The notes below the pieces were generated by a model, which did not search any database, was not told the origin of the DNA, and saw only the letters and a list, made by a program, of their open reading frames with translations. The translations under genes and the position numbers were made by a program. Below are positions 33,095 through 42,327 of a stretch of DNA of 62,000 nucleotides, piece after piece. The stretch's first letter is position 1. Each line of letters starts with the position of its first letter. Source of the DNA: Adiantum capillus-veneris (taxonomy: Eukaryota; Streptophyta; Polypodiopsida; Polypodiales; Pteridaceae). The DNA lies in NCBI GenBank assembly GCA_014529385.2, contig CM043953.1:113005549-113067548 (forward strand), written 5' to 3'.

Positions 33095-33362
33095 CTCATA
33101 ATCAATTATTCTATAAGAGATGGGTCCATGGCTATGGGTCATTTATGGACATACATACACATGCACATACATGCCCATGCACACATACATACCTTAGACT
33201 TAGGAATCAATTTATTAACACATACATACCTTAGACTCATAATCAATTATTCTATAAGAGATGGGTCCATGGCTATGGGTCATTTATGGACATACATACA
33301 CATGCACATACATGCCCATGCACACATACATACCTTAGACTTAGGAATCAATTTATTAACAC
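33095..33362. repeat. Tandem duplication, period 141 bp
   Basis: Two nearly identical head-to-tail copies start with CTCATAATCAATTATTC at 33095 and 33236. Each contains CATACATACACATGCACAT-type simple sequence. Confidence 0.92.
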
Positions 33363-33778
33363 TAGGATGAAAATTAATTGTCGAGAGTGAGCTTGGCTTA
33401 TCGAAATTTAATTCTGAAAGTTTCTATTGAAAGACAAGCTTGAGGATGAAAATCTAAGGTGTCAGATGCACACACCCGCTATATTGAGTAGTTTTTGTAG
33501 CAGGCGGCTATTTTTATGGAAATTTAGGACGGAGTAGATTTTGACGAGACGATCGCATCTAGGTGGGTGTAAGCACCTCAAAGCTTTCTATTTTTGGATA
33601 AAAATGACAAAAAAAAGTAAAAAATTCAATTTTGAAAATCTTACATCAATATATTCATCATTAGTACATCAAAGGTGAAAAAACTACCAAAAATAGAAAC
33701 TTTCCATTTATGAACAAAATGGTCTGATATTAATCCTTTACATGGGAATCCCCTCTACAAGGGTCGAGAGACCTTACA
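33363..33778 (-). repeat. Element J 3' LTR, left end not resolved
   Basis: On the minus strand TGTAAGGTCTCTCG begins directly after a purine tract (33779-33792, AAGTTGGGGAGAA). The first bases match the start of the element F LTR. I could not find where the LTR ends on the left. Confidence 0.5.
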
Positions 33779-33949
33779 TTCTCCCCAACTTGAAGAATTG
33801 AGATGTCCTTATCTTAAAGGTAAGTCCGGATATCTTTATGGAGAGATGTTTTGTCTTTACACGTTGCACCTTTTTCAGGGAAATCCATCCATTTCTATTA
33901 GGTGCTCAATGATGCTTATTTTCCTAAGCTTACTTTCTCAAGTTTCAAG

Positions 33950-34810
33950 GGTGCAAAGTTACTCTCTCATTCGCTAGTTCTCCTAATGTTGGCTCTTCCA
34001 TAATAATGGCATGAGTTTGAGCCACAACTCCTCTTCCATAGCCTCTTCTAGCATTCCTTTCTCCACGACGAACCGGTTGACCTCTGCCATTTGGTGCTTC
34101 AAGAATTGCATTTACATTAGTTACTACACTTCTTCTGGGACACCTGTTCCTATACTGTCCTACCTCATTACACTCAAAACAACTCGAGTTGTTGGGCCTT
34201 TCCCTTTGATTTCTAAAGTCTTCTCTCCCCTAATTCATGTTCATTTCTTTCGCCAGAGGTGTTGCCCTCAAAAGAGCATCTTGAAGTGATGTGGGTCTCA
34301 TTTCTTCAAGACGGGTTTCCAAGGGATGATTCAATCCTTGACAGAATTGTGCAACCTGCTAGTCAATTGACATTTTTGGGGCATACCTTTGCAAGGTTAC
34401 GAATTTGGAGTAGTACTCTTCCACCGATAAGGATAGTTGTTTTAGAGCAAAGAACTCATTCATTTTGGCGTCTCGATGAGCTGGTGGAAGATATCGTGTT
34501 GTAACCGCTTCTTTAATATCCTCCCAAGACTGAGAAGATACTGAAACACCCATGTCCTTGCAATGTTGTTTCCACCATATTTTTTCATCGCTAGTAAGAC
34601 GAAACATTGCAAGCATAGTTTGGTTTATAGTTTGGGTTCATGCAGCTTCAAAATAGTCTTCCATTCACTCAATCCAAGCTTCAGCATCACGCTTGATATG
34701 GGCTCCCTCACCTTTCAATGTGGGTGGTTGGGCTTGTTTAACGAGAATTTTTTTTCTCTTGTACGGCCGTGTATAAATCATTTGACGGTACCTACGCAAT
34801 AATACGCTTG
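33950..34810 (-). pseudogene. Element J chromovirus Gag
   Basis: The minus frames contain KRDAEAWIE, the open part from 34616 (MLAMFRLTSDEKIWWKQHCK, ITTRYLPPAHRD-like, VEEYYSKFVTLQRYAP) and a zinc knuckle-like CFECNEVGQYRNRC near 34150. In the knuckle the His is replaced by Gln (CAG). The protein is the same family as the gag at 51340-52230 of element F. Purine tract and LTR follow within a few hundred bases, so pol is missing altogether, as it is in the right part of F. Stops and frameshifts are present. Confidence 0.78.
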
Positions 34811-35037
34811 TTGATGGTTTGATTTCAGACTTAATGCAATATCAAGTGCTTTAAACTTCCACAACTCAAGAAAAAATTAGGAAAGCAAATATATTTATTA
34901 AATTCAAGATGCCATAACTTTATTAATATCAAGATATGTACAAATTTGAGATCTCATCAAGAAGCTAGATGAGTATCTTTTTATTCTATTATGATGTATA
35001 CAAAGGTTTGCTCTGCTAAAAAGCTATATGATTCTTA
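34811..35037. other. No gene seen
   Basis: AT-rich sequence between the J gag and the copia LTR. It may be the J leader. I see no motif. Confidence 0.5.
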
Positions 35038-35265
35038 TGTTGGAATTAGGGTTGCAGGAAAACACACACAGCTTGGAGAAGACAAAGGACGCTCAAGGCA
35101 CACAATAGAGAGTGTTTTACTTAGAGTGCAATGGAAAGATAGATAGCCCTAGAATGATGGGCGTATATACAATGCACGGGGGGAAAAACCTCCTAGTGAG
35201 GGAAAAAATGCCCCGACGGTCCTAAGTGTGTTCACACACATCACTACCACATGTATATGGTAACA
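35038..35265 (-). repeat. Copia element 3' LTR
   Basis: 228 bp, TGTTGGAATT to ATGGTAACA on the plus strand. On the minus strand it is preceded by the purine tract CCAGGGGGGAGT (35266-35277). Confidence 0.75.
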
Positions 35266-35339
35266 ACTCCCCCCTGGAGTGATGCGGTGAACGAGTGTTG
35301 GAACATGAGTAAAGAAAAGTGCCATGCCCTAACGACATG

Positions 35340-37217
35340 ATCACTCCACAAAGGGGAGTAAGCCCAAAGCTTTGCGGAAAGCTTTGAACTTCTCACAAGA
35401 CAATGCCTTTGTGAAAAGATCTTCAAGGTTTTCCTGTGTTGGCACATAAGCCAAGTTGATCTCTCATGCTAAGAGTCTCTCCCTGACATACGGATAATGC
35501 ACCTCAATGTGCTTTGTGCGAGCATGAAAATTGGGTTCCTCACAACTACCATTGTGCTCTGATTGTTAGAGTAGATAGTGTTGGCAGTGTCATATCCAAT
35601 ACCCAAATCTGCCAAAGGTGTCTAAGCCATACACACTCAATATTAAGCTGTGAATATTGTCTTGTACTCAGCCTCACAACTAGAAGTGTCCACAGTAGGT
35701 TCCTTCTTGCTCAACCATGATATGCATGAGCTGCCAAGCATGAAACAAAAACCACTTGTTGACACTAGTGTGTCAAAACAACCAGCCCAATCTGAGTCCA
35801 AAAAAGAATGTAAGTCTGGCGACAATGATCCCCCCTTGGGATAAGACAAGCCAAGATGTAAAGTGCCACTAAGGTAGCGGAAAATCCTCTTGACAACATA
35901 CCAATGCTTAGACCTTGGGCTATGCATAAATCTACTAACCTGTGAGACTGTAAACTGAATTTTTGGCCTCGTGTTGCATACATAAATGAGGCAGCAAACT
36001 GTAGTTTGGTAAAGAGTGACATCAACAGGATCACCAGCATCATGTAGACTCAGCTTCAAACTTGTTTCCATGGGAGTGGCAACAGGTTTTCAATCTTCAA
36101 GTCTAAACTTACATAGCAATGTCTCTATGTAACTTTTTTGACACAAGGCAATACCATCATCACACTGCTTAAATTGTATTCCCAAGTAAGATGGAACATA
36201 CCCAAATCTTTCATCTTGAAAGTAGCATTCAAATCAGCCTTAAATTCAGCAATATGTCTCTTATTTGGTCCAGTGATCAGCAAATCATCTACATAAAGAA
36301 CCACAATGAGAAGTACATCACCCTCACGCTTTACATACAATGTGCTTTCTACTGGACTATTACAAAAGCCTCGTTTGACCAAATGAGTGTCAGCCTTCTC
36401 ATACCAAGCATGAGGAGATTGCGTCAACCCATACAAAGCTTTGTTACATTTTCAAACCTTATCCTCTTGTCCTTTCTTGACAAAACTACGAGGCTGCATT
36501 ACATAAACTTCCTCAAATATGTCACCATTCAAGAAAGCAGTAACAATGTCTGATTGATGTACATCCCAACCAAAATGAGTTGCCAATGCACATAGAAAAC
36601 GTATAGTAGTAGTCATACGACAAGTGGGAGTAAAAGTCTCTTCATAATCTATGCCTTTTTGTTGTGCATAACCCTTTGCAGTAAGTCGAGCCTTATAGTG
36701 ATCAATCTCACCATCCGGCTTGTAAACCCACTTTGTACCAATGGCCTTTTTGCCAAGAGGCATATCACATAAAGTCCATGTGCCATTCTCTATAAGTGCA
36801 TCATATTCTGATTGCATGGTAGCATCCAATTTTGTGAATTTTGTGCTTCATCAAAAGACAGAGGTTCCTCAACACCATGTAAGTAGACATAGCCAAAGAA
36901 TAACAATCTGATGCATAAGATGCATGGTGAGAGCCTAAACGAGTGTGACTAGACAAAGGTGCATCCAATTTACTGTCACGCAATGTATGCACCAGCCATT
37001 TTGGCATACCTCTAGCCTGCTCATTTTCAACCCTTTCCTCATTAAGTGCATCATGTACATCTACATCAGTATTAGGCTAATCTGTAACATTTTCAGAAAC
37101 CCCATAGGTTGTACATTTGCCTCATTGGAATTTACATTTGAACTTCCACCACTAAAAAGAGACAACAAAGTGTCATAAAAGTCATGTGAGCTAACATTAT
37201 TGTCTCTCGTACATGAT
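35340..37217 (-). pseudogene. Ty1/copia reverse transcriptase and RNase H
   Basis: Right to left, the remains show a linker (MPKWLVHTLRDSKLDAP) and then the reverse transcriptase with KWVYKPDGEIDHYKARLTAK, DVHQSDIVTAFLNGD, YGLTQSPHAWYEK and LYVDDLLITGP (catalytic YVDD). RNase H follows (DSDWAGC, SWLSKKEPTVDTSSCEAEYK, then KHIEVHYPYVRERLLA) to a stop near 35340. Several frame changes and stops break it. The 5' two thirds (gag, protease, integrase) are absent, because the LTR of element F begins at 37218. The match to plant copia pol is clear. Confidence 0.88.
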
Positions 37218-37696
37218 TGTGAGGTCTCCACCTTTCTAGCTGTAGAGGGATGAACTCAAAGCTTTAGGAGAAATCATTGGACTTACAAACAGGTAAAGCA
37301 CTATCTCAAAAGCAATTAAAAATGGTATTTTTGGAAACTTAAGCACAAAAACCCCAGGCTAGAAATTTTCAGATTTAAATTCGGACAAAAACTGGCCCTG
37401 CTAGTCCTTCCGAAAGATTCAATGTAAATTAAATTATTAAGAAAAATTGAATGGTTGCAGTAATCATTTAAGCATAGACTTTACTAAAGGCCTCCCAGAT
37501 ATTTACCAATTAAGCAAAAAATAGGTCAAAATATAGCAGAATTGATTTTTAAAGTTGGCAGGTGATGGGAGGGGTCATCACTGACCTACCAGGGATACAA
37601 TTAGTAGCACGGGGTGCCATCTTGAGCCTGGGGGCTGCTTGAGCTACAAGCAATTTCCATTTTAAGTCTATGAGAGCTTATGAGTACCCGAAAACC

Positions 37697-37704
37697 TATA
37701 AATA
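37697..37704 (+). promoter_or_regulatory. Element F LTR TATA box
   Basis: TATAAATA, about 480 bp into the LTR. In the 3' copy the same place reads TATAATA, one base shorter. Confidence 0.6.
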
Positions 37705-38334
37705 TGACCCCTTGCTTCACATTTTCTCACAGACTCGGAGTCCTAGCCATTTCTCTCTCACCTAGAGAGAACTCTACTCAAAATCACTAGAGAGACAAAA
37801 CTCTAGTTGATTATCCACAGTAATTAGCTTAATCTTTTTTTAATTAGAAAAATTATGATACTTTACTTATATCTTCTTAATTAATCTAATTAATTAAGAA
37901 GATTATACTTATTTACAATCTAAATTACTCTCTTAATTCTTGATATTCTATTGATTACTTAAATTAAGATTAGGATATTAATCTAATTAATTATTAAGCC
38001 ATATTAGGGCTGAAATTAATCTTTTTGGTCATAAATTAAGGGTAATTATACTAATGGGATAGGCAGATAAGTAATTCATAAATTACTAAAGCCAAACTAG
38101 GGTATCTTGGAAGAGAAATTAAGTAAGGAAATTAGTAAAATAGCTCCGATAATTATAGGATAATTATGGGAGTGCAATAATACTACCAGGAAATCAAGGA
38201 AAAAATATCTCACCCAAATATTCATCGAAGATATTTACTTAGTCCAAAAATCCCTATTTTTTGGTAAAAGAAATAAGAGAAATTATTCAGTTAATTCTCT
38301 AATCGATTCAGTATCCTTTTATAAGGATACCACT

Positions 38335-38496
38335 ATGGCTCCGAAGAGGACCTGGGAAAATCCTCAGTCCGATGAGGACGACTCAACTCACAAGAGGGCT
38401 AGGGTGTCCCATGACCATGAGGCTGGGCCTAGTAGTAGGTCTACGGAGGAGAGTCTTCAGGCGCCAGCGCAGCAGCAGATGCCAGATCAGTCCTAG
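38335..38496 (+). CDS. 53-codon ORF inside element F LTR, unknown
   Basis: ATG to TAG, starting MAPKRTWENPQSDEDDSTH, followed by KRARV (a possible nuclear localisation signal) and a Ser/Gln-rich end (QAPAQQQMPDQS). The local base composition is richer in G and C than the AT-rich LTR around it, as expected for coding sequence. It lies about 640 bp downstream of the TATA box and so in the transcribed leader. AGGTGGGT right at the stop could serve as a splice donor. The 3' LTR copy is truncated before this point, so conservation cannot be tested here. Confidence 0.4.
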   Translation: MAPKRTWENPQSDEDDSTHKRARVSHDHEAGPSSRSTEESLQAPAQQQMPDQS

Positions 38497-39643
38497 GTGG
38501 GTCTTCACTATAATTAAGTTTAAATAATTTAGAGTTTTCTTAAGTATTAACATTGCATACAAAAAAGAGGAGTAAGGAATTAGGAAAGGTGAAACTGGCT
38601 TAAAAATGGAAGGGATCTTCTAAGAAACCAACGTGCATTTGTTTATAAAGTAGGAAAGAATTGTTTAGATTAAGGCTGGTTGAATTAGGAAAGATATGAT
38701 TGATCATCCTTAAGACAGCTTGTCTCAAGACACCTCACAATCCTTGGTATATTTTGATGAATAATGATGGCTTTCTAGCCACGGATAAGTCGGTTACCCC
38801 CATGAACGATGAGTTTCTACTCCATGTCATGTCTTGATGTTTCTACATAAGTTAGGATACCATTTTTATCCTAGGGGAGTCGCCCGGTTGTATGGGCAAC
38901 TGGTTTGGTATATTGGCACCCCGAACCTTGGGTGGGGGTTTATCCACCCCGAATTGTGAACAAGGAATGGGTGCCGTTTTTCACCCTTAGGTGGTCTTGA
39001 GACAAGAAGAGTACTGGTCATGGTTGTTATGAACAATGTTTTGATTGACAGTACCTTGTCTTAAGTTTAAAGATGTTTGTTTGCTAAAAGAATTCTTTTC
39101 AATGTTGTCTTTAATACTTGATTGAAGGAATCACTGTGATAAAAAGTTAAAAGAAACCGTTATTTTAAATCTTAAAACAATGTGATAGTAATTAAAAAAC
39201 AAAAGAATCATGTGTGAGTGCGGGGTGGTAAGTGGGAATTGACTAAGGTTGTCAATCATGGACGGGTGGACCTGATTAGTCAGGTAACTATCCATTCTCG
39301 CGCACTGAAAACGTCTAGAAAACTTGTCCATTTGGAAGAGGAGTCCATAAGCGGTTGTGCCCTCTCCTATGTTAAGGGGGAAAAAGTGTTGGTTGAGGAT
39401 ACCTTAGCCCAATTTGTGGAAGTTATAGGGCCAAAATAGTTTTGGACTTTTGATATGTTGTCCTGTTTTCGCTACGAGACAGGACTAGGTCTTCTTCTAG
39501 GGCTATATACCCAAGCCATTGTCAATGGTAAAGGTCTATTCCTTGGGTTTTTCTGGTTTAGAGACTCTGATTTTTATTAGGCCTAGAGACCTGTCAAGGA
39601 CCCCATCCCAATCTTGGTGTTGGTGGGTTGGGGACCTCACAAG

Positions 39644-39655
39644 TGGTATCAGAAC
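39644..39655 (+). promoter_or_regulatory. Element F primer-binding site, tRNA-iMet type
   Basis: TGGTATCAGAAC stands two bases after the 5' LTR end and differs from TGGTATCAGAGC by one base. Confidence 0.88.
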
Positions 39656-40346
39656 GTGTGTTAATTAAAGTCTTGGACCTAGGGAAAAGTTTAAGGTGTT
39701 AGGTTGAAATAAGTGATCTTTGACAAATTCAATTGAATAGGTATTTAATTAAAAAGAGGGAGAGAAAGAAAAAGAGAGAATTATCTCCATCTTTGAGGGA
39801 AGATTTCCATCGGGCCTAGCGCAAATTCATGGATTTCAACATTAGGTATATGAGGGCTTGCCTAATCCCGACACTATTCAATGTGAAAAAGCGTGATGAA
39901 ATGGCTAGACAGGAGATTTTCTCCTCCCACTTGGAGGATCAAGTGGTCAGGATCTAGTGGAATTTTCTTCATTGATGCGGGAGAGTTAGAATGTTTAGAC
40001 CTAAATATGAAGAGACTCAAATGGGCCAAAGATCTTCAAGTGATTGAAGTATACTTTTTCATTGGGATGGAGAATCCATAGGAAACCCTTGTAATAGATG
40101 ATGTCCAAGTATCACAAAATCAGTGGGTGTTTGATCAGGTGTCTAAAGTAATCTACCCAGGTAGAATTAGGCCCATAGGTGTAGGCCCTAGTTTTAGTGG
40201 ACCAAAACATTTTGTATATTTTGATCCTATATCTAACCCACCCATAGTCCACAAGATTCTAGTATAGGATTGTCGTCACCCTTGTACATAGTAGGATTGT
40301 CATAATAATCACTATCTAATTCTCCTAAAGGATTTTCTCATGTCAC
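39656..40346 (+). other. Element F leader and unassigned sequence
   Basis: Downstream of the PBS the sequence has short coding-like pieces (MKWLDRRFSPPTWRIKWSGS near 39897, and VSQNQWVFDQVSKVIYPGRI near 40110) that I cannot assign. It breaks off at 40346, where the truncated LTR of element D begins. Confidence 0.45.
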
Positions 40347-41676
40347 GTCAAAATAGTGTAAATCTGTCAGATTCGCAGCAAAAGGGAACTGTAAATCAAG
40401 TAAATCAAGAGGGTGAGATCTTATTTTTCCCCTACTCATCTTCTAGAAGAGCAATGAGTGTTCAAGGTCACTTGCATGTGATGGGACCAACCTAAAGATG
40501 CTTTCTAAAGGCCAAGACAGACAAGTTGAGATACCCCACAGGAGCCACCCGTAGGGCCTCATGGTGGGGCCCACCTACATTATGCACCCCTATGGAGCCT
40601 TCACGGTCTAAAATGATATTTTTGGTGAATAAATAGTCTCTTTTATGTCCAATATTCAATGAGTGGTCAAAGGACACTTAATTAGGTCTAATCACTTACT
40701 CTAATTAAGTGTAGCATAATCCCACTCCTACACAACTATAAATAGCCCCCCTTGGAGAGACTCAAGGACACACACCTATATTTTCAACTTCATGTTGTTT
40801 CTTGATCAATAGTAGAGAAAACCCCAACTCTCCCTCTTTCACATCCTCCCTCCTAACCCTCCTCTTTGGAGGAAGTGCAACTCTATTCTCCACTCTTTCC
40901 ATTCTACAATCTCTTACTCCATCAACCCAATAAATCATTTGTAGCACCTCAATAACTTGTAAATACATCATGATCTCTCTCATGGTTATGTTAATGATCA
41001 TGAAATCATCTTCGAAACTTTCAAGTGTCGCAATTCGTGATGGTTAGCCAGCGTCTGTCCTCCCCTTAAAAGGTGTGCGAGAAATCAAGTAAGTGTTCTA
41101 TTCTCAATTTACCATTGGTTTGTTTCTCCACACTTATTCAATTGGTCTAAAGAAATTTCTCACTCCAAACTCTCTTTTGCTTCATTACATATGCATGTGG
41201 CTACCTCTCATGGTGATTTTATTTGTGTCACGGCATTGCATAGATGGAGATGAGCTCTCTATGCAAAGTGTGTTAGTTTGATGTAAGTGATTCACTTGTG
41301 TGTTTGAGAGGCAAGTCTTGTGCGCATGATTTTTTGATGAGTGCTTGAGAGAGGAAGAGTTTGGATGTATTATGGGTATTCTTATGGGGAGAAGGTGAAT
41401 GCTATTCCACAAATTGCATATTTCATTTTGATGCACGGCATTGGGTTGCATAAATCGTTGATGGTGTTCAAGTGTCCAAAGTGTATATAGAGTAAGGGGG
41501 TTTTCAAAGTGTGTTGCTTAAGTGGGTGAGTGCAAGTGTTATTTTGATTGGTTTTCTTCTCCACTCCCAAAAGAAGGTGGTGCCCCAAGTAGTGTGCGTA
41601 CCTCTTTACGAACATTTTGTGAGGGTAGGCCCATTGGTTTGGGTTTAGAGGCCCCATTTCAAAAAGCTTGCCCTCA
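40347..41676 (+). repeat. Element D 5' LTR, 5'-truncated
   Basis: 1330 bp almost identical to 48564-49893. The first roughly 740 bp of the LTR, present at 47820-48563, are missing. It ends GCCCTCA. Confidence 0.88.
40737..40745 (+). promoter_or_regulatory. Element D LTR TATA box
   Basis: TATAAATAG, kept in the 3' LTR at 48954-48962. A likely core promoter. Confidence 0.65.
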
Positions 41677-41681
41677 TAAAG

Positions 41682-41699
41682 TGGTGTCCCCCACTGAGG
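41682..41699 (+). promoter_or_regulatory. Element D primer-binding site (candidate)
   Basis: TGGTGTCCCCCACTGAGG, five bases after the LTR end, parallels the site of element C. The tRNA is not identified. Confidence 0.6.
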
Positions 41700-41733
41700 A
41701 ACATATTTCCAAGTTACCTTCAAATTTTTAGTG

Positions 41734-41946
41734 ATGAACAATGGAGCTCCCATCTATCCATTTCATTTTGCACAACACATTAGAGTAAATGTTCACATAG
41801 ATAGAAAAGTCTTTTTCCAGCAACGCATTGTTTTTATGTTTGGTGCATAAAGACTTAGAGAAATACTGGCATCACCCAATCCAATTATACTTCCAATCAT
41901 CAATTATGAAACTTCTTTTGATGTTCACATTTTCATTTTGTTGTAA
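41734..41946 (+). pseudogene. Small accessory ORF a of element D, one stop
   Basis: The reading frame begins MNNGAPIYPFHFAQHIRVNV, continues RKVFFQQRIVFMFGA, has a TAA where element C encodes Gln, and goes on to REILASPNPIILPIINYE and DVHIFILL. Apart from this stop it aligns over the full length with ORF a of element C (18813-19031) without gaps beyond the first few residues. Function is unknown. Confidence 0.65.
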
Positions 41947-42029
41947 AGGCAGGAACAAGGAGTGGTGAAGGGGTGCTCAAGGGCCATATGAAGGAACGAG
42001 GTCTTCAAACCAACAACGAGGAGTAGCAC

Positions 42030-42242
42030 ATGAATCACGATCAAAACAATGAACCTTTTAGGCCTATTGCTCGGCAATCCATTCATATAATCATTGCAAC
42101 TAAGTTTAGGTTTCAATCTATCATAAGGAGGATATTTGGATCCACTCGCCTCAATGAATTCAATGCTTCAATTAATCCATTTATCCTACCTATGATAAAG
42201 TACGAATTAACAATGGATGTGTACATATTCATTTTAATGTAA
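42030..42242 (+). CDS. Small accessory ORF b of element D, 70 codons
   Basis: An intact frame beginning MNHDQNNEPFRPIARQSIHI, with IIRRIFGSTRLNEFNASINP and ending ELTMDVYIFILM. It has the same length as ORF b of element C and is similar throughout (about 60 percent by eye). In D it follows ORF a, whereas in C it precedes it. Gag starts 86 bp downstream. The protein is unrecognised. Confidence 0.68.
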   Translation: MNHDQNNEPFRPIARQSIHIIIATKFRFQSIIRRIFGSTRLNEFNASINPFILPMIKYELTMDVYIFILM

Positions 42243-42327
42243 TCAGATTTATAGTGTCAATAATCTTGTGCGGCCCGTAAGAGAAAAGTTTCATTAAAAA
42301 AAAGAGATTTCAAAAAGTCTAAACAAA

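Larger units (their letters stand above)
37218..39641 (+). repeat. Element F 5' LTR
   Basis: 2424 bp from TGTGAGGTCTCC to GGGGACCTCACA, with inverted ends. The first 640 bp match the truncated 3' LTR at 52678-53314. A TATAAATA box lies at 37697-37704 and a PBS follows directly. It interrupts the copia pol on its left. Confidence 0.88.

Noticed and set aside
33095-33362. Possible CRISPR-like repeat
   Set aside because: There are only two long copies with no spacers. It is a plain tandem duplication in a eukaryotic context.
23387-39655. Short matches to tRNA-Met as possible tRNA genes
   Set aside because: Only 12 bases match, and each stands directly after an LTR. They are primer-binding sites.
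40762-41753. 79-, 88- and 123-codon frames repeated at 48979-49874
   Set aside because: These are copies within the two LTRs of element D, antisense to the element, without motif.
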